In this document: positions 1-10,304 of the stretch, in pieces
Layout: the number at the start of each line of letters is the position of its first letter
Position numbering within the stretch: position 1 is the stretch's first letter
NCBI GenBank assembly: GCA_001801025.1
Contig: MGWO01000007.1
Span: 868,001 to 932,000, forward strand
Length of the DNA: 64,000 nt
Direction: 5' to 3'
Source: Gallionellales bacterium GWA2_54_124
Lineage (GTDB): Bacteria; Pseudomonadota; Gammaproteobacteria; Burkholderiales; Gallionellaceae
Made by a program: the position numbers and the translations under genes
The notes under the pieces: model-generated
What the model was told of the DNA's origin: nothing
Database searches by the model: none
What the model saw: the letters and a program-made list of their open reading frames with translations, nothing else

Positions 1-1271
1 CGGTCGAGAACGCCTCGTTTATGCCATGGTTGTTAGGCACGGCCTTGATTCATTCGCTGGCCGTAACTGAAAAGCGCGGCGCATTTAAAAGCTGGACGGT
101 GTTGCTGGCGATCGCGGCATTTTCGTTTAGCCTGCTGGGTACCTTCCTCGTACGCTCGGGTGTGTTGACCTCGGTACACTCGTTCGCTGCCGACCCTAAG
201 CGCGGTATCTTTATTTTGAGTTTTCTGGTGCTGGTGATCGGCGCTTCCTTGCTGTTGTTCGCCTGGCGCGCACCGAAAGTCGGCTTGGGCGGCAAATTCG
301 ATATGTTGTCGCGTGAGTCCTTGCTGCTGTCGAATAACGTGCTGCTGTCGGTTGCCTCGGCCTCTGTATTCATCGGAACGCTGTATCCGCTTTTCATGGA
401 TGCCTTAGGTTACGGCAAACTCTCGGTCGGTCCTCCGTACTTTGAAGCCGTGTTCGTGCCGTTGATGATGCCGATGGTGTTCATGATGGGCTTAGGCCCG
501 CTGGCGCGCTGGAAAAAAATGGCGGTGCCGGATCTTGCGCAGCGCGTGAAATGGGCGTTTGCCAGCGCGCTGGTATTGGCCTTGCTGCTGCCGCTGCTGA
601 TGGGGCGATTCTTATCGCTGGAATCAAATAAATGGTCACCGATGATCGTCCTTGGTCTGCTGATGGCGTTCTGGATTATCTCGACCCTGTTTGTCGGCTT
701 GCGCCAGCGTTTGGCAGGGCACGGCGCGTTCATGGCGCGGGTGCGCAAGCAAAGCTTGAGCTATTACGGCATGCAACTGGCGCATTTGGGCGTGGCGTTG
801 TTTATCATCGGCGTGACGCTGGTGAAGGGCTATGAAACAGAACGTGATGTGCGCATGAACGTGGGCGATACCGTGGTTGCGGGCGGCTATGAGTTCCGTT
901 TTAACGGCGTGACCGAAACGGAAGGGCCGAATTATGTTGCAGGTGTCGGCCATGTCACGGTCAGTCATGATGGCAAAATAGTCGGCGAATTGACGCCTGA
1001 AAAGCGTCAGTACAATGTCTCCGGCATGCCGTTGACGGAAGCGGCGATCCAGACCGGTGTGTTCCGCGATCTGTATGTGTCGCTGGGCGAGCCTATTCCT
1101 GAATCAGAAGGTGCCTGGGCAGTACGCGTTTATATCAAACCGTTTATCGACTGGATTTGGGCCGGCACGCTGTTGATGGCGCTGGGCGGTATTTTGGCTG
1201 TGTCTGACCGTCGTTATCGCATCCACAAGAAGGCGGCGGTTGTGCCAACAATTGATCAAGGAGCAGCATAA
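1..1271 (+). CDS. ccmF: Cytochrome c-type biogenesis protein CcmF (3' part)
   Basis: This is the C-terminal part of CcmF, the inner-membrane subunit that, with CcmH, ligates haem to apocytochromes c in System I maturation. The reading frame is open from base 3 and begins inside the conserved segment ending VENASFMPW, so the gene starts before the window. About 420 residues are visible: several hydrophobic segments, a soluble periplasmic stretch around YNVSGMPLTEAAI, and a last membrane helix (WIWAGTLLMALGG) before the end. The stop codon TAA overlaps the ATG of ccmG, so translation is probably coupled. Identification is firm from the motif and from the ccmG-H-I order that follows. Confidence 0.95.
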   Translation, partial: VENASFMPWLLGTALIHSLAVTEKRGAFKSWTVLLAIAAFSFSLLGTFLVRSGVLTSVHSFAADPKRGIFILSFLVLVIGASLLLFAWRAPKVGLGGKFDMLSRESLLLSNNVLLSVASASVFIGTLYPLFMDALGYGKLSVGPPYFEAVFVPLMMPMVFMMGLGPLARWKKMAVPDLAQRVKWAFASALVLALLLPLLMGRFLSLESNKWSPMIVLGLLMAFWIISTLFVGLRQRLAGHGAFMARVRKQSLSYYGMQLAHLGVALFIIGVTLVKGYETERDVRMNVGDTVVAGGYEFRFNGVTETEGPNYVAGVGHVTVSHDGKIVGELTPEKRQYNVSGMPLTEAAIQTGVFRDLYVSLGEPIPESEGAWAVRVYIKPFIDWIWAGTLLMALGGILAVSDRRYRIHKKAAVVPTIDQGAA

Positions 1272-1798
1272 TGATGCGTTTCATCCTACCCTTTGTGATT
1301 TTTCTGGTTCTGTCGGTTTTTTTATATAAAGGTCTGGGTCGCGATACCCGTGAAGTCCCCTCACCGCTGGTAGGCCGTGCAGCGCCTGCCTTTGTGTTAC
1401 CGCTCTTGCATGAGCCTGAAAAGAAGTTTTCACCCAAAGATATGCAAGGCAAAGTCTGGCTGCTCAACGTCTGGGCATCCTGGTGCGGTGCCTGCAAGGA
1501 CGAACATCCGCTCTTGATGGAATTGTCCCGTCAGAATATCGTGCCTATTGTGGGTCTCGATTACAAGGATAAGGCTGTTGATGGCGAGATGACATTAAGG
1601 CGGGCGGGCGATCCGTATTCACTGGTGATCGCAGATCTAGATGGTAAAGTCGGCTTTGATTACGGTGTGTATGGCGTGCCGGAAACCTATGTGATCGACA
1701 AGCAGGGGGTGATCGCCTACAAGCTGATCGGCGCGCTGACTGCGAAAAATCTGCGTGAAACCATCCTTCCGATGGTCGCGGGGTTGCAAGCCAAATGA
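1271..1798 (+). CDS. ccmG: Thiol:disulfide interchange protein CcmG/DsbE
   Basis: This is a membrane-anchored periplasmic thioredoxin-like protein of 175 residues. It keeps the CxxCH cysteines of apocytochromes, or CcmH, reduced for haem attachment. An N-terminal hydrophobic anchor (about residues 4-20) precedes a thioredoxin fold with the active site WCGAC (Cys72 and Cys75) and the downstream GVPET segment with its expected proline. The length is normal for DsbE. It starts at an ATG overlapping the ccmF stop and its own end overlaps ccmH by four bases, which fits one co-translated ccm operon. Confidence 0.95.
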   Translation: MMRFILPFVIFLVLSVFLYKGLGRDTREVPSPLVGRAAPAFVLPLLHEPEKKFSPKDMQGKVWLLNVWASWCGACKDEHPLLMELSRQNIVPIVGLDYKDKAVDGEMTLRRAGDPYSLVIADLDGKVGFDYGVYGVPETYVIDKQGVIAYKLIGALTAKNLRETILPMVAGLQAK

Positions 1799-2283
1799 GA
1801 TACCTTTCAATTTTACTGTTGTGCCTGCTGCCGGCTTTGTCGTTCGCCGGTGTTGCAAAGGACATTGCGGATGATCCAGTGATGGAACGCCGCATGATGC
1901 TGCTGGCTGAAAAAGTGCGTTGCCTGGTGTGCCAGAGTGAGCCTGTGTCCAATTCTCATTCGGACTGGTCGAAAGATGTACGTCAGATTATGCGTGAGAA
2001 GATGCAGGCGGGTGCATCTGATCAGGAAATCCTCGATTTGCTCGTTGAACGCTTCGGCAAGTCGGTGTTGTTTGATCCGCCGGTCGATAAGGAAACCATG
2101 CCGCTGTGGTCGGCGCCGTTCATTTTGTTGCTGCTGGGCGGGGCGGGCTTGTTCTATCAGTTAAGACGTCGCAAAGGACAGGTTGTGGATGTCGAGCTGT
2201 CCGCACAGGAACAGTTGCGCGCCTGTGCCTTACTCAATGATCCGGATTTGAAGGATACACCCCAGAAGGATACACACGCATGA
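1795..2283 (+). CDS. ccmH: Cytochrome c maturation protein CcmH
   Basis: CcmH (162 residues) is the thiol-oxidoreductase subunit of the haem lyase complex. It has a signal peptide (residues 1-18, ending SFA), the diagnostic RCLVCQ motif (Cys43 and Cys46), and one C-terminal membrane helix near residues 106-124 followed by a basic stretch. This is the short CcmH form without a fused TPR domain. The TPR part is the separate ccmI downstream, which starts within the ccmH stop region. It acts on the periplasmic face with CcmF and CcmI. Confidence 0.94.
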   Translation: MRYLSILLLCLLPALSFAGVAKDIADDPVMERRMMLLAEKVRCLVCQSEPVSNSHSDWSKDVRQIMREKMQAGASDQEILDLLVERFGKSVLFDPPVDKETMPLWSAPFILLLLGGAGLFYQLRRRKGQVVDVELSAQEQLRACALLNDPDLKDTPQKDTHA

Positions 2284-3533
2284 CCCTATTTTGGATACTC
2301 TGTGCAGCGATGCTGCTCGTCGCGCTGCCTTTTGTCATCTGGCCGCTCTGGCGCAAGCATGCTGCGAATAACGATGTGTTGCGCGATGCGGCCAATTTGG
2401 AAATCCTGCGCGATCAGGCCTCCGAACTCGAAGCGGATTTAAATAACAGTCTGCTCACGCAGGCCTCCTTCGAGCAGGGACGGCGCGAATTACAGGCGCG
2501 TTTGATCGAAGAAGTTAAAACGACGACTGCGCCGCAGCCTGTGGTTCGCAATCCGGCACGTATGCTGGCGATCGTACTGGCGTTGCTGATTCCGCTTGGC
2601 AGTGTGCTGCTCTATCTGCAAATAGGCAGTTTGAAGGCGATGCAGCCGCAACAAATGCAAGGCGAAGGCGCGGAAGGATTTGGGGTTTTACGTTCTGAGG
2701 CGGCCTTGCAGGAACTGGAGGCGAAGCTGGTGAAACTGCCGGAAAATCCTGACGGCTGGCTGATGCTAGCACGTTCCTATACCGAGCTGCAGCGCTATGC
2801 CGATGCGGTTCGCGCCTATGAACAGCTGGTTAAGTTAGTGCCGAATGAGTCGCAATTATGGACCAATTATGCCGATGTCATGGCGATGAACAACAATCAG
2901 TCGCTGCTGGGCGAGCCGACAAAATTCATCAACAAGGCACTGCAACTCGATCCGGAAAATACCACCGCGCTGGCGCTGGCGGGCTCATCCGATATGGAAC
3001 GCGGTGATTATGTATCGGCGATCACGCACTGGCAGAAGCTGGTCAGTCTGTTGCCACCGGATTATCCGCAAATCCAGATGATCCATGACGGGATCAATCA
3101 GGCGCGCGAATATCTGTCTCAGCAAAAGGGGGGCAAGGAGCAGCTGGCTAAATTGCCGGCGGCTAACGCACCTGAAAAAGCGGCGGCCAATGTTGCGATT
3201 ACCGGACGCGTCGCGTTAAGCCCCGCATTGCTGGCTAAAGCCTCACCTACCGATGTTGTCTTCATCCTAGCGCGCGCAGCCGAAGGCCCTAAAATGCCGC
3301 TCGCGGTGATACGCAAGCAGGTTAAAGACTTGCCGATGGAGTTTATACTCGATGACAGCATGGCGATGCAGCCGCAATTGAAACTCTCGGGTTTCGACAA
3401 GGTCGTGGTACTGGCGCGGGTTTCCAAATCGGGCACGCCGATGGCACAGCCGGGTGACCTGGAGGGATCCGCCGGTGTTGTCAAGCCGGGCACGAAGGGC
3501 TTAAACATTACGATCGACAGCGCAGTAAAATAG
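2280..3533 (+). CDS. ccmI: Cytochrome c biogenesis TPR protein CcmI
   Basis: CcmI (417 residues) is thought to act as the apocytochrome chaperone of the haem lyase. It has an N-terminal membrane helix (about 1-22), a cytoplasmic loop, a second helix near residues 96-116, then TPR-like repeats (for example the segments beginning PDGWLMLARSY and SQLWTNYADVM) and a C-terminal periplasmic domain of the kind found in betaproteobacterial CcmI. It is the last gene of the ccm operon and is followed 17 bases later by a strong intrinsic terminator. It overlaps ccmH by four bases. Confidence 0.92.
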   Translation: MTLFWILCAAMLLVALPFVIWPLWRKHAANNDVLRDAANLEILRDQASELEADLNNSLLTQASFEQGRRELQARLIEEVKTTTAPQPVVRNPARMLAIVLALLIPLGSVLLYLQIGSLKAMQPQQMQGEGAEGFGVLRSEAALQELEAKLVKLPENPDGWLMLARSYTELQRYADAVRAYEQLVKLVPNESQLWTNYADVMAMNNNQSLLGEPTKFINKALQLDPENTTALALAGSSDMERGDYVSAITHWQKLVSLLPPDYPQIQMIHDGINQAREYLSQQKGGKEQLAKLPAANAPEKAAANVAITGRVALSPALLAKASPTDVVFILARAAEGPKMPLAVIRKQVKDLPMEFILDDSMAMQPQLKLSGFDKVVVLARVSKSGTPMAQPGDLEGSAGVVKPGTKGLNITIDSAVK

Positions 3534-3550
3534 TACTTGCGGATTTAAGG

Positions 3551-3585
3551 GCGGCATCCTTGAGTTTAAGGATGCCGCTTTTTTT
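3551..3585 (+). terminator. Rho-independent terminator after ccmI
   Basis: An 11-bp perfect stem (GCGGCATCCTT pairing with AAGGATGCCGC) with a six-base loop is followed by seven T residues. It closes the ccm operon. Confidence 0.95.
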
Positions 3586-3793
3586 ACGCACTCAGGTTGT
3601 GTAAGCGTTTTGAGTGGTTAAATCTTCCCGTTAAATTTTTTAATCGAAGGTAAGAAACAGTCTGCAAAGTGCCGAAATGACACCGTTCTGCGATGCTAAA
3701 ACCTACGTTGCATATAGTTATTGACAGCGTGTGGTTGGGTGCTGGAGAATACAGCCTGTTGTACAAACTTAAACCCATGGGAGGGATTCACAG

Positions 3794-4198
3794 ATGAAAA
3801 AAGCATCATACTTGTTGCTCGCACTTTTTGGTTTGATCAGTTTTTCTGCACAAGCAGATGTTACGACTGCCGAACAAGCTGCAAAGCAATATTCTTTGTT
3901 TGCAAAGTCGACTCTGTCGGCTGATGACGGTAAAGAATTCTATACTCGCAAGCAAATGGTCAAGGGTAAAGATCTGGCCTGCTCAACTTGCCATACAGAT
4001 AATCCTGCAAACAAGGGCAAGCACAACGAATCTGGCAAAGAAATTCAGCCTATGGCGCCTTCTGCGAATCCAAAACGTTTTTCTGACCTGAACGAATCCG
4101 CTAAGGGTTTTACTAAGCATTGCAAACAAGTTTACGGTAAAGATTGCTCTGCCAAAGACAAGGGCAATTTCATTGCTTACGTACTGACCTTCAAGTAA
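3794..4198 (+). CDS. DUF1924 monohaem cytochrome c (SHP-like)
   Basis: This is a small exported c-type cytochrome of 134 residues. It has a signal peptide (residues 1-21, cleavage near AQA), one haem motif CSTCH (Cys63, Cys66, His67), and the DUF1924 signature: GKEFYTRKQ before the haem and APSANPKRF plus KHCKQVYGKDC after it. Two further cysteines, 110 and 118, could form a disulfide as in the related sphaeroides haem protein. A GGGAGGG sequence lies just upstream of the ATG. The gene stands alone between two terminators, directly after the ccm operon that would mature it. Its physiological partner cannot be read from sequence; a role in electron transfer or small-ligand binding is inferred from the family. 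Confidence 0.88.
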   Translation: MKKASYLLLALFGLISFSAQADVTTAEQAAKQYSLFAKSTLSADDGKEFYTRKQMVKGKDLACSTCHTDNPANKGKHNESGKEIQPMAPSANPKRFSDLNESAKGFTKHCKQVYGKDCSAKDKGNFIAYVLTFK

Positions 4199-4216
4199 TT
4201 CGACGGTGTTGTTTAA

Positions 4217-4250
4217 AACCCTCTCAAGCCAAAGCTTGAGAGGGTTTTTA
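4217..4250. terminator. Bidirectional terminator between convergent genes
   Basis: A 13-bp perfect inverted repeat (AACCCTCTCAAGC pairing with GCTTGAGAGGGTT) surrounds a four-base loop. Its A-rich and T-rich flanks can serve both the cytochrome gene and the minus-strand operon that ends at 4281. Confidence 0.9.
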
Positions 4251-4280
4251 TTTGCGGTGTTAATAGACGACAAGTCCGGT

Positions 4281-4592
4281 TTATGGCTCGATCCGGTAAG
4301 GGTCCAGCGAGACCGATTCTAATGTGGTCCCACTCAGGATTAATTGTCCTTCCAACCGGCTGTTGCCTGTTTCGCTAAATTCAAACCGGTAGGTGCGGCG
4401 TATAACGCGTCTGCCCTGTTTGTCGCGGGCGAGTCCGGTTTTGATATTCTCAACCGTATCATCGAGAAACTGCAGGCCGGCATTCTGACAGACTTGTCTG
4501 CCGTAATTTCTGGCCGCATCCAGTGCGCCCATACTATCGAACCAGTACCCGGCCACAAGGGCCAAAATAAGCAGTGCTGCAATGATCTCCAT
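4281..4592 (-). CDS. DUF3301 family small membrane-anchored protein
   Basis: This is a 103-residue protein with a single N-terminal hydrophobic helix (about 1-18) and a soluble tail. The tail contains the family pattern around RTYRFEFSETGNSRLEGQL and ends LDPYRIEP, as in DUF3301 proteins. Function is unknown. It is the last gene of the minus-strand MacAB/TolC group, 47 bases after the permease gene. It may be transcribed with that group, but the family is widespread next to unrelated genes, so no functional link is claimed. Confidence 0.75.
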   Translation of the reverse strand: MEIIAALLILALVAGYWFDSMGALDAARNYGRQVCQNAGLQFLDDTVENIKTGLARDKQGRRVIRRTYRFEFSETGNSRLEGQLILSGTTLESVSLDPYRIEP

Positions 4593-4639
4593 ACGATTTG
4601 CCCGTTAAAAATTCAACTCAAGCGGCGTGCTTTTAAACC

Positions 4640-5856
<1,217 letters not shown>

Positions 5857-5860
<4 letters not shown>

Positions 5861-6561
5861 GGTTGCAGCTCCTGCGCCGTGGCATGATCGCTGATAATGC
5901 TGCCGTCATAAAATCGCACCTGACGTTTTGCGTGACTTGCGATGTCGGCCTCGTGGGTGACCAGCACGATCGTGATGCCTTCGAGATTTAATTCACTGAA
6001 CAGCGCCATGATTTCGACGCCGGTGTGGCTGTCCAGATTGCCGGTCGGCTCATCCGCCAGCAGCAGGCGCGGGCGGTTGATCAGGGCGCGGGCAATCGCA
6101 ACTCGTTGTTGTTGACCGCCGGAAATCTGATTGGGTAGTGAATTCGCTTTGTCGGCCAGTCCAACGCGCGTGAGTAATTCATGCGCACGCTGTGACCGTT
6201 CGGCATGCTCGACACCCGCGTAGATCAGCGGCAGGGCGACGTTGTCGAGCAGTGTCATGCGCTGCAATAAATTAAACCCCTGAAACACGAAGCCGATGGT
6301 TTGGTTGCGCAACAGCGCCAGTTCGTCACGCCCCAGTTCTGAGACTTGTCGGTTGTTGAGTTGATACTGGCCGCCGGTGGGGGCGTCGAGGCACCCCAGA
6401 ATATTCATGAAGGTCGATTTCCCCGAGCCTGACGGGCCCATGATGGCGACAAACTCACCGCGGTTAATCGTCAGGCTGACATTTTTAAGCGCCGGAAACA
6501 AGCCTGCGGAAGTCGCATAGGATTTACTCAAATCCATGATGCGGATGACAGCATCGCTCAT
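5857..6561 (-). CDS. MacB-type ABC transporter ATP-binding protein
   Basis: This is the ATPase subunit (234 residues) of the exporter. It has the Walker A motif GPSGSGKST (42-50), Q-loop FVFQGFNLL (91-99), signature SGGQQQ (147-152), Walker B ending LLLADEP (170-172), and a switch histidine in LVTHEADIA. This is the LolD/MacB/SalX clade. It overlaps the permease gene by four bases downstream and touches macA by one base upstream, so the subunits should be made in step. ATP hydrolysis drives conformational change in the periplasmic stalk. Confidence 0.92.
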
Positions 6562-7739
6562 CAGAACATTCTCATGCGCATCGGTTGGGTACCCGTTTGC
6601 GTCGTGCTGCCCTGTGCGTCGCCCGTGACGATCTGATCGCTCGCCTTGATATCGCCTGACAGGATTTCGGTGTTGCGGTTGTCGGTGATACCGAGTTTGA
6701 CCGGCACTGCGACGAGCTGGCCGTTTCTCAATACATACAACCTGCCGGAAAATCCGTCGCGCTTGTCCTCTTTGGGTTTGCCCGACTCACTGCGGGGTTT
6801 TGTGTTTTCCCCCGTTTTATCAGCCGGTTTAAAGCGCAGGGCGATATTGGGTACGAACAGCACATTGCGGCGTTCAGTGACGGCGATGCTCACGTAGGCT
6901 GTCATGCCCGGCATTAAAATCTGTTCCGGATTGGCGACATTGATGACCACGTCATAGGTGACCACGTTTTGCACCGTGGTCGGATTCAAACGGATCAGGC
7001 GCACCGTACCCTGAAAATTCCGGTTTGGATACGCATCCACTGTGAACCGCACGGTTTGGCCGACGCGGATTTTTCCGATATCCGCTTCAGCAAAACTGCT
7101 GTTGATCTGCATCTTGGATAAATCCTGTGCGATCTTGAACAGGGTCGGCGTCTGTAAGCTGGCCGCGACGGTTTGACCGACGTCAACCGAACGATCGACC
7201 ACCACGCCCGAGACGGGGGAACGGATAACCGAGTAGGCCAGATTGGCGCGATCTTTTTCGACGGTCGCTTGAGTGAGGCTCATTTGTGACAGCGCGGCTT
7301 TTTTTGCCTGAATCGCGGTGTCAAGCTCGAGGCGGGAGGCGTATTCCTGATTAAACAGGCTGCGGGTACGCGCTTCGTTTGCGCCCGCCAGTTCCACGGA
7401 CGCGCGGGCGATTTCGACGTTCGCCATATCCTGTTTGAGCTGGGCTGAGAGCAGTGCATTATCCAGTTCGAGCAGCACCTGTCCTTTTTCAACCGCATTA
7501 TTGAAGTCAACGTAGAGCTTTTTGACCGTACCCGACACCTGTGTGCCGACATTGACCAGCGTTACCGGGTTGATCGTGCCATTGGCTGAGACCGTCTGGC
7601 TGATATCGCCCTGTTCCACGGCCTGCATCCGGTACTGCTGTTCAGGCGTTGTCTGATTGACTTGCCGGTAGACTGTCCATCCCGCGATCGCTGCACTGAT
7701 TAGCAAGAGTGAGAGAGGAGAGAGCAGAAGTTTTTTCAT
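6561..7739 (-). CDS. macA: Periplasmic adaptor subunit (MacA family)
   Basis: This is a membrane-fusion protein of 392 residues linking the MacB-type transporter to TolC. It has an N-terminal signal-anchor (about 1-20), a biotinyl-lipoyl half motif near VGTQVSGTVKKLYVDFN, an alpha-helical hairpin (about 105-165), the returning lipoyl half IRSPVSGVVVDRSVDVGQTV, and beta-barrel and membrane-proximal domains. A basic, low-complexity insert of about 25 residues (KPADKTGENTKPRSESGKP) interrupts the C-terminal domain. It lies between the tolC-like gene and the ATPase, overlapping both. Confidence 0.9.
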   Translation of the reverse strand: MKKLLLSPLSLLLISAAIAGWTVYRQVNQTTPEQQYRMQAVEQGDISQTVSANGTINPVTLVNVGTQVSGTVKKLYVDFNNAVEKGQVLLELDNALLSAQLKQDMANVEIARASVELAGANEARTRSLFNQEYASRLELDTAIQAKKAALSQMSLTQATVEKDRANLAYSVIRSPVSGVVVDRSVDVGQTVAASLQTPTLFKIAQDLSKMQINSSFAEADIGKIRVGQTVRFTVDAYPNRNFQGTVRLIRLNPTTVQNVVTYDVVINVANPEQILMPGMTAYVSIAVTERRNVLFVPNIALRFKPADKTGENTKPRSESGKPKEDKRDGFSGRLYVLRNGQLVAVPVKLGITDNRNTEILSGDIKASDQIVTGDAQGSTTQTGTQPMRMRMF

Positions 7740-9157
7740 GGTTTAAAGGACGTGGTGGCGTCGGGTAAGGACGTTAATAATTGCGCATCCAGACTGCCCA
7801 TTGCCTGTGCGAGAGTGGCGCGGCTGATGTTCCAGTTCAGATCGGCCTGGATACGTTGCTGGCGTGCGCCGGCCAGTATAGTTTGTGCATTGAGTAAATC
7901 GAGCATGGTGCCCGCACCCGCCCGGTAACGCCCGGAGGCGACGCGTTCGGATTGCTCGGCGCTGCTGAGTAAATCACGGGTGGTGTGCCGGTTTTGCGAG
8001 GCAGTCGCCAGATTCTGATATGCGTTCCAGACATCGAGTGCGACTTGCAAACGAATGCGGTCCATTTGTGCTTTTTTGGTATCGACTTGCGCGTCGGCTG
8101 CACGTATCCGGTAGGTCGGTGAAAACCCCGAGAACAGCGGCACGCTGACTGCCAGTCCCAAAGATGAGCCGTGCGTGTTGAGACCGGCCGTGTTGTTCTG
8201 ATTGGCAGCCGCCGTCATCGACAGGGTCGGCATGCCCGCCGCGCGCGCCGCATCCGCCGCCGCTTGTGCGGCTTTGACCGCAGCTTCTGCCGCCAGCAAA
8301 TCCGGACGATTTTTTCTGGCGGTCTCGATCAGTGCAACGACGTTTTGCTCCAGTTCACTAAATTTATCCTGCCCGCTATCAAGTGAGACGCGGCCGGGGG
8401 CAAGTTTTATGGCCAGATTTGCATCGAGACCTAAGATGTTGGCCAGGCTGCCCTGTGCGATTTTCATCGCGCCCTGGGCGGTGATCCGGTTGAGTGTGGC
8501 CTGTGAGTAGGCGGTTTGTGCGGTGAGCTTGTCGGCAGGGGTCGTACTGCCCGACTGATATCGCGCTTCGGCGACTTTTAAACTCGCTAGCGCCGCCTGT
8601 TCTGATACTACAGAGGCGTCGAATGCGGCGAGCGTTGAGCGCGTCTGGTAATAGGCTTGTACTGCCGCGAGAAACACCGCCTGCACGGTATTATCCTGCG
8701 TGGCACTCACCGAAATCAGTAATTGGCGGGCGTTTTCCAGATTGGCCGAGCGGGCACCGAAGTCATATAACAAATAGGAAACGCTCAGGCCCAGACTGCG
8801 TAGTTTATTGCCGGGCGTGCTTTGATTTTGGCTGACGCTCACGCTGGCGCCGGGCAGATACCCACCCTCTGCGATGCCGACCTGTGCGGCCTGCGCCCGT
8901 GAGTTGGCCCAGACTTCGCGTGTTTGCGGGTTGTTGCACAACGCAGTATTGACGATGTCGACCAGATCAAAGGCGCGGTCATTTTGTTTTTCTGCGCAGG
9001 GCGCAGGGGATTTCAGGCGGGATTCTGTCGAGAGTGGATCTGTCATTACGTCGGCCAGCGAGTCAGCACCGGCTAGCAGCATGCACAGCATCAGTGCAGC
9101 GTTCCGGGTAAGGCTGCATCCGGCCAGCAGAACTTGAAATTTTAAGTGAGCAGACAT
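7736..9157 (-). CDS. TolC-family outer membrane efflux protein
   Basis: This is an outer-membrane channel of 473 residues. It has an N-terminal signal sequence (about 14-36, a long n-region starting at the ATG shown) and two tandem outer-membrane-efflux repeats: about 70-260 with VSYLLYDFGARSANLENAR, and about 280-460 with VSVPLFSGFSPTYRI. These are the coiled-coil and barrel strands typical of TolC. It is the first gene of the operon tolC-macA-macB(ATPase)-macB(permease)-DUF3301. The start region carries a cysteine near residue 14 (LLAGCSL), so a lipoprotein form as in other OMF proteins is possible but uncertain. Confidence 0.88.
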   Translation of the reverse strand: MSAHLKFQVLLAGCSLTRNAALMLCMLLAGADSLADVMTDPLSTESRLKSPAPCAEKQNDRAFDLVDIVNTALCNNPQTREVWANSRAQAAQVGIAEGGYLPGASVSVSQNQSTPGNKLRSLGLSVSYLLYDFGARSANLENARQLLISVSATQDNTVQAVFLAAVQAYYQTRSTLAAFDASVVSEQAALASLKVAEARYQSGSTTPADKLTAQTAYSQATLNRITAQGAMKIAQGSLANILGLDANLAIKLAPGRVSLDSGQDKFSELEQNVVALIETARKNRPDLLAAEAAVKAAQAAADAARAAGMPTLSMTAAANQNNTAGLNTHGSSLGLAVSVPLFSGFSPTYRIRAADAQVDTKKAQMDRIRLQVALDVWNAYQNLATASQNRHTTRDLLSSAEQSERVASGRYRAGAGTMLDLLNAQTILAGARQQRIQADLNWNISRATLAQAMGSLDAQLLTSLPDATTSFKP

Positions 9158-9253
9158 GGGCAGTGTGACGAATTTTATGCACTCATTGTAACGGCTGGCA
9201 CGCAGCTTCGCGCAGACTTGGTCGGTTAAATTTGTAACAGTGTGTGACGGCGA

Positions 9254-10303
9254 TCAATTCAGACTGGCGGATATAGACAGTCGCTGTATCATTGCTTCTT
9301 CATCTGCTGCAATAACCAGAACAGGGCGGCTGTTAGCGGTGCTGATTTTTATCGCAGCCCCGTCGTTATGCAATGCAAAGCCTAAAAAGGCCAACGGTTC
9401 ACATATTTTCCGGCGGATGATCGCTGCGTGCTCGCCGATGCCGCCTGTAAACACCAATGCATCAATGCCACCCGCTTTTGCCGCCAGTGCGCCGATTGCC
9501 CCGCTGACTTCGCGGCAGAAATACTCGACGGCAAAGCGCGCAGAGGGCGTATTGCTGGCTAATAGCTCGCTCATTTCACTGGACTCATTATCGGACAGGG
9601 CGAGCAAACCCATCTTGTGGAACACGATATCGGTTAATTGCGCGCTATCGAAGCGGCGGGAGAGTTCCAGCATGACGCCCGGATCCAGATTGCCGCTGCG
9701 CGTGCCCATCACGACGCCGCCCGCCGGTGTGTATCCCATGGTGGTGTCGACCGAGTGCAGGTCTTTGAGCATACAGAGACTCGCGCCGCTGCCCAGATGC
9801 GCGATGACGATATTGCCCCGTGCCGTCTCGCCCAACAGTTCGGGTAGCCGGCTTGCGATGTAGGCATAATTTAAGCCGTGAAAGCCGAAGCGGCAGAGGC
9901 CAAATTCCTGCGGGATCGGCAGGCGACGGGATAATTCAGGCATGCTCGTATGAAACGCGGTGTCAAAACAGGCAATTTGCGGTACATCGAAACGTTGGCG
10001 GCAAAGATCCAGCCCCATCAGATTGCCCGGCAGGTGCAGCGGTGCCAGGGGGATAAGGCTCTCCAGGCGTTCCCGTTCCGTGTGATCGACCAGACGCGCA
10101 GCATCGGTGATCTCGCCGCCGTGCACGAAACGATGGCCGATAAGATCGGGCGCATCGTGTTTGATTTCCTGCATCAAAAGGTCGAAGGCCGGCGCATGAT
10201 CCCGCAGGTGCTCGTAGCGGAAATTGCGCCGTCCCCCGTCAGCCTGAAACAAACTGGCCTTGATAGACGAGGAGCCGCTGTTGATGGTGAGGATGGTTTT
10301 CAA
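9254..10303 (-). CDS. ackA: Acetate kinase
   Basis: This enzyme converts acetyl phosphate and ADP to acetate and ATP. The 349-residue protein carries the family motifs: NSGSSSIKASLF at the N terminus, RFGFHGLNY, HLGSGASLCML, the TMGYTPAGGVVMGTRSG stretch, and FTGGIGEHA near the C terminus. It is roughly 50 residues shorter than typical acetate kinases but keeps all catalytic blocks. The start codon appears to be TTG, because in-frame codons upstream run directly into TAA and no ATG is available. No Shine-Dalgarno sequence is visible, since that position is occupied by a heptanucleotide repeat array. It lies 31 bases after the phosphoketolase stop and consumes that enzyme's product, so the pair forms one pathway step. 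Confidence 0.92.
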   Translation of the reverse strand: MKTILTINSGSSSIKASLFQADGGRRNFRYEHLRDHAPAFDLLMQEIKHDAPDLIGHRFVHGGEITDAARLVDHTERERLESLIPLAPLHLPGNLMGLDLCRQRFDVPQIACFDTAFHTSMPELSRRLPIPQEFGLCRFGFHGLNYAYIASRLPELLGETARGNIVIAHLGSGASLCMLKDLHSVDTTMGYTPAGGVVMGTRSGNLDPGVMLELSRRFDSAQLTDIVFHKMGLLALSDNESSEMSELLASNTPSARFAVEYFCREVSGAIGALAAKAGGIDALVFTGGIGEHAAIIRRKICEPLAFLGFALHNDGAAIKISTANSRPVLVIAADEEAMIQRLSISASLN

Positions 10304-10304
10304 A

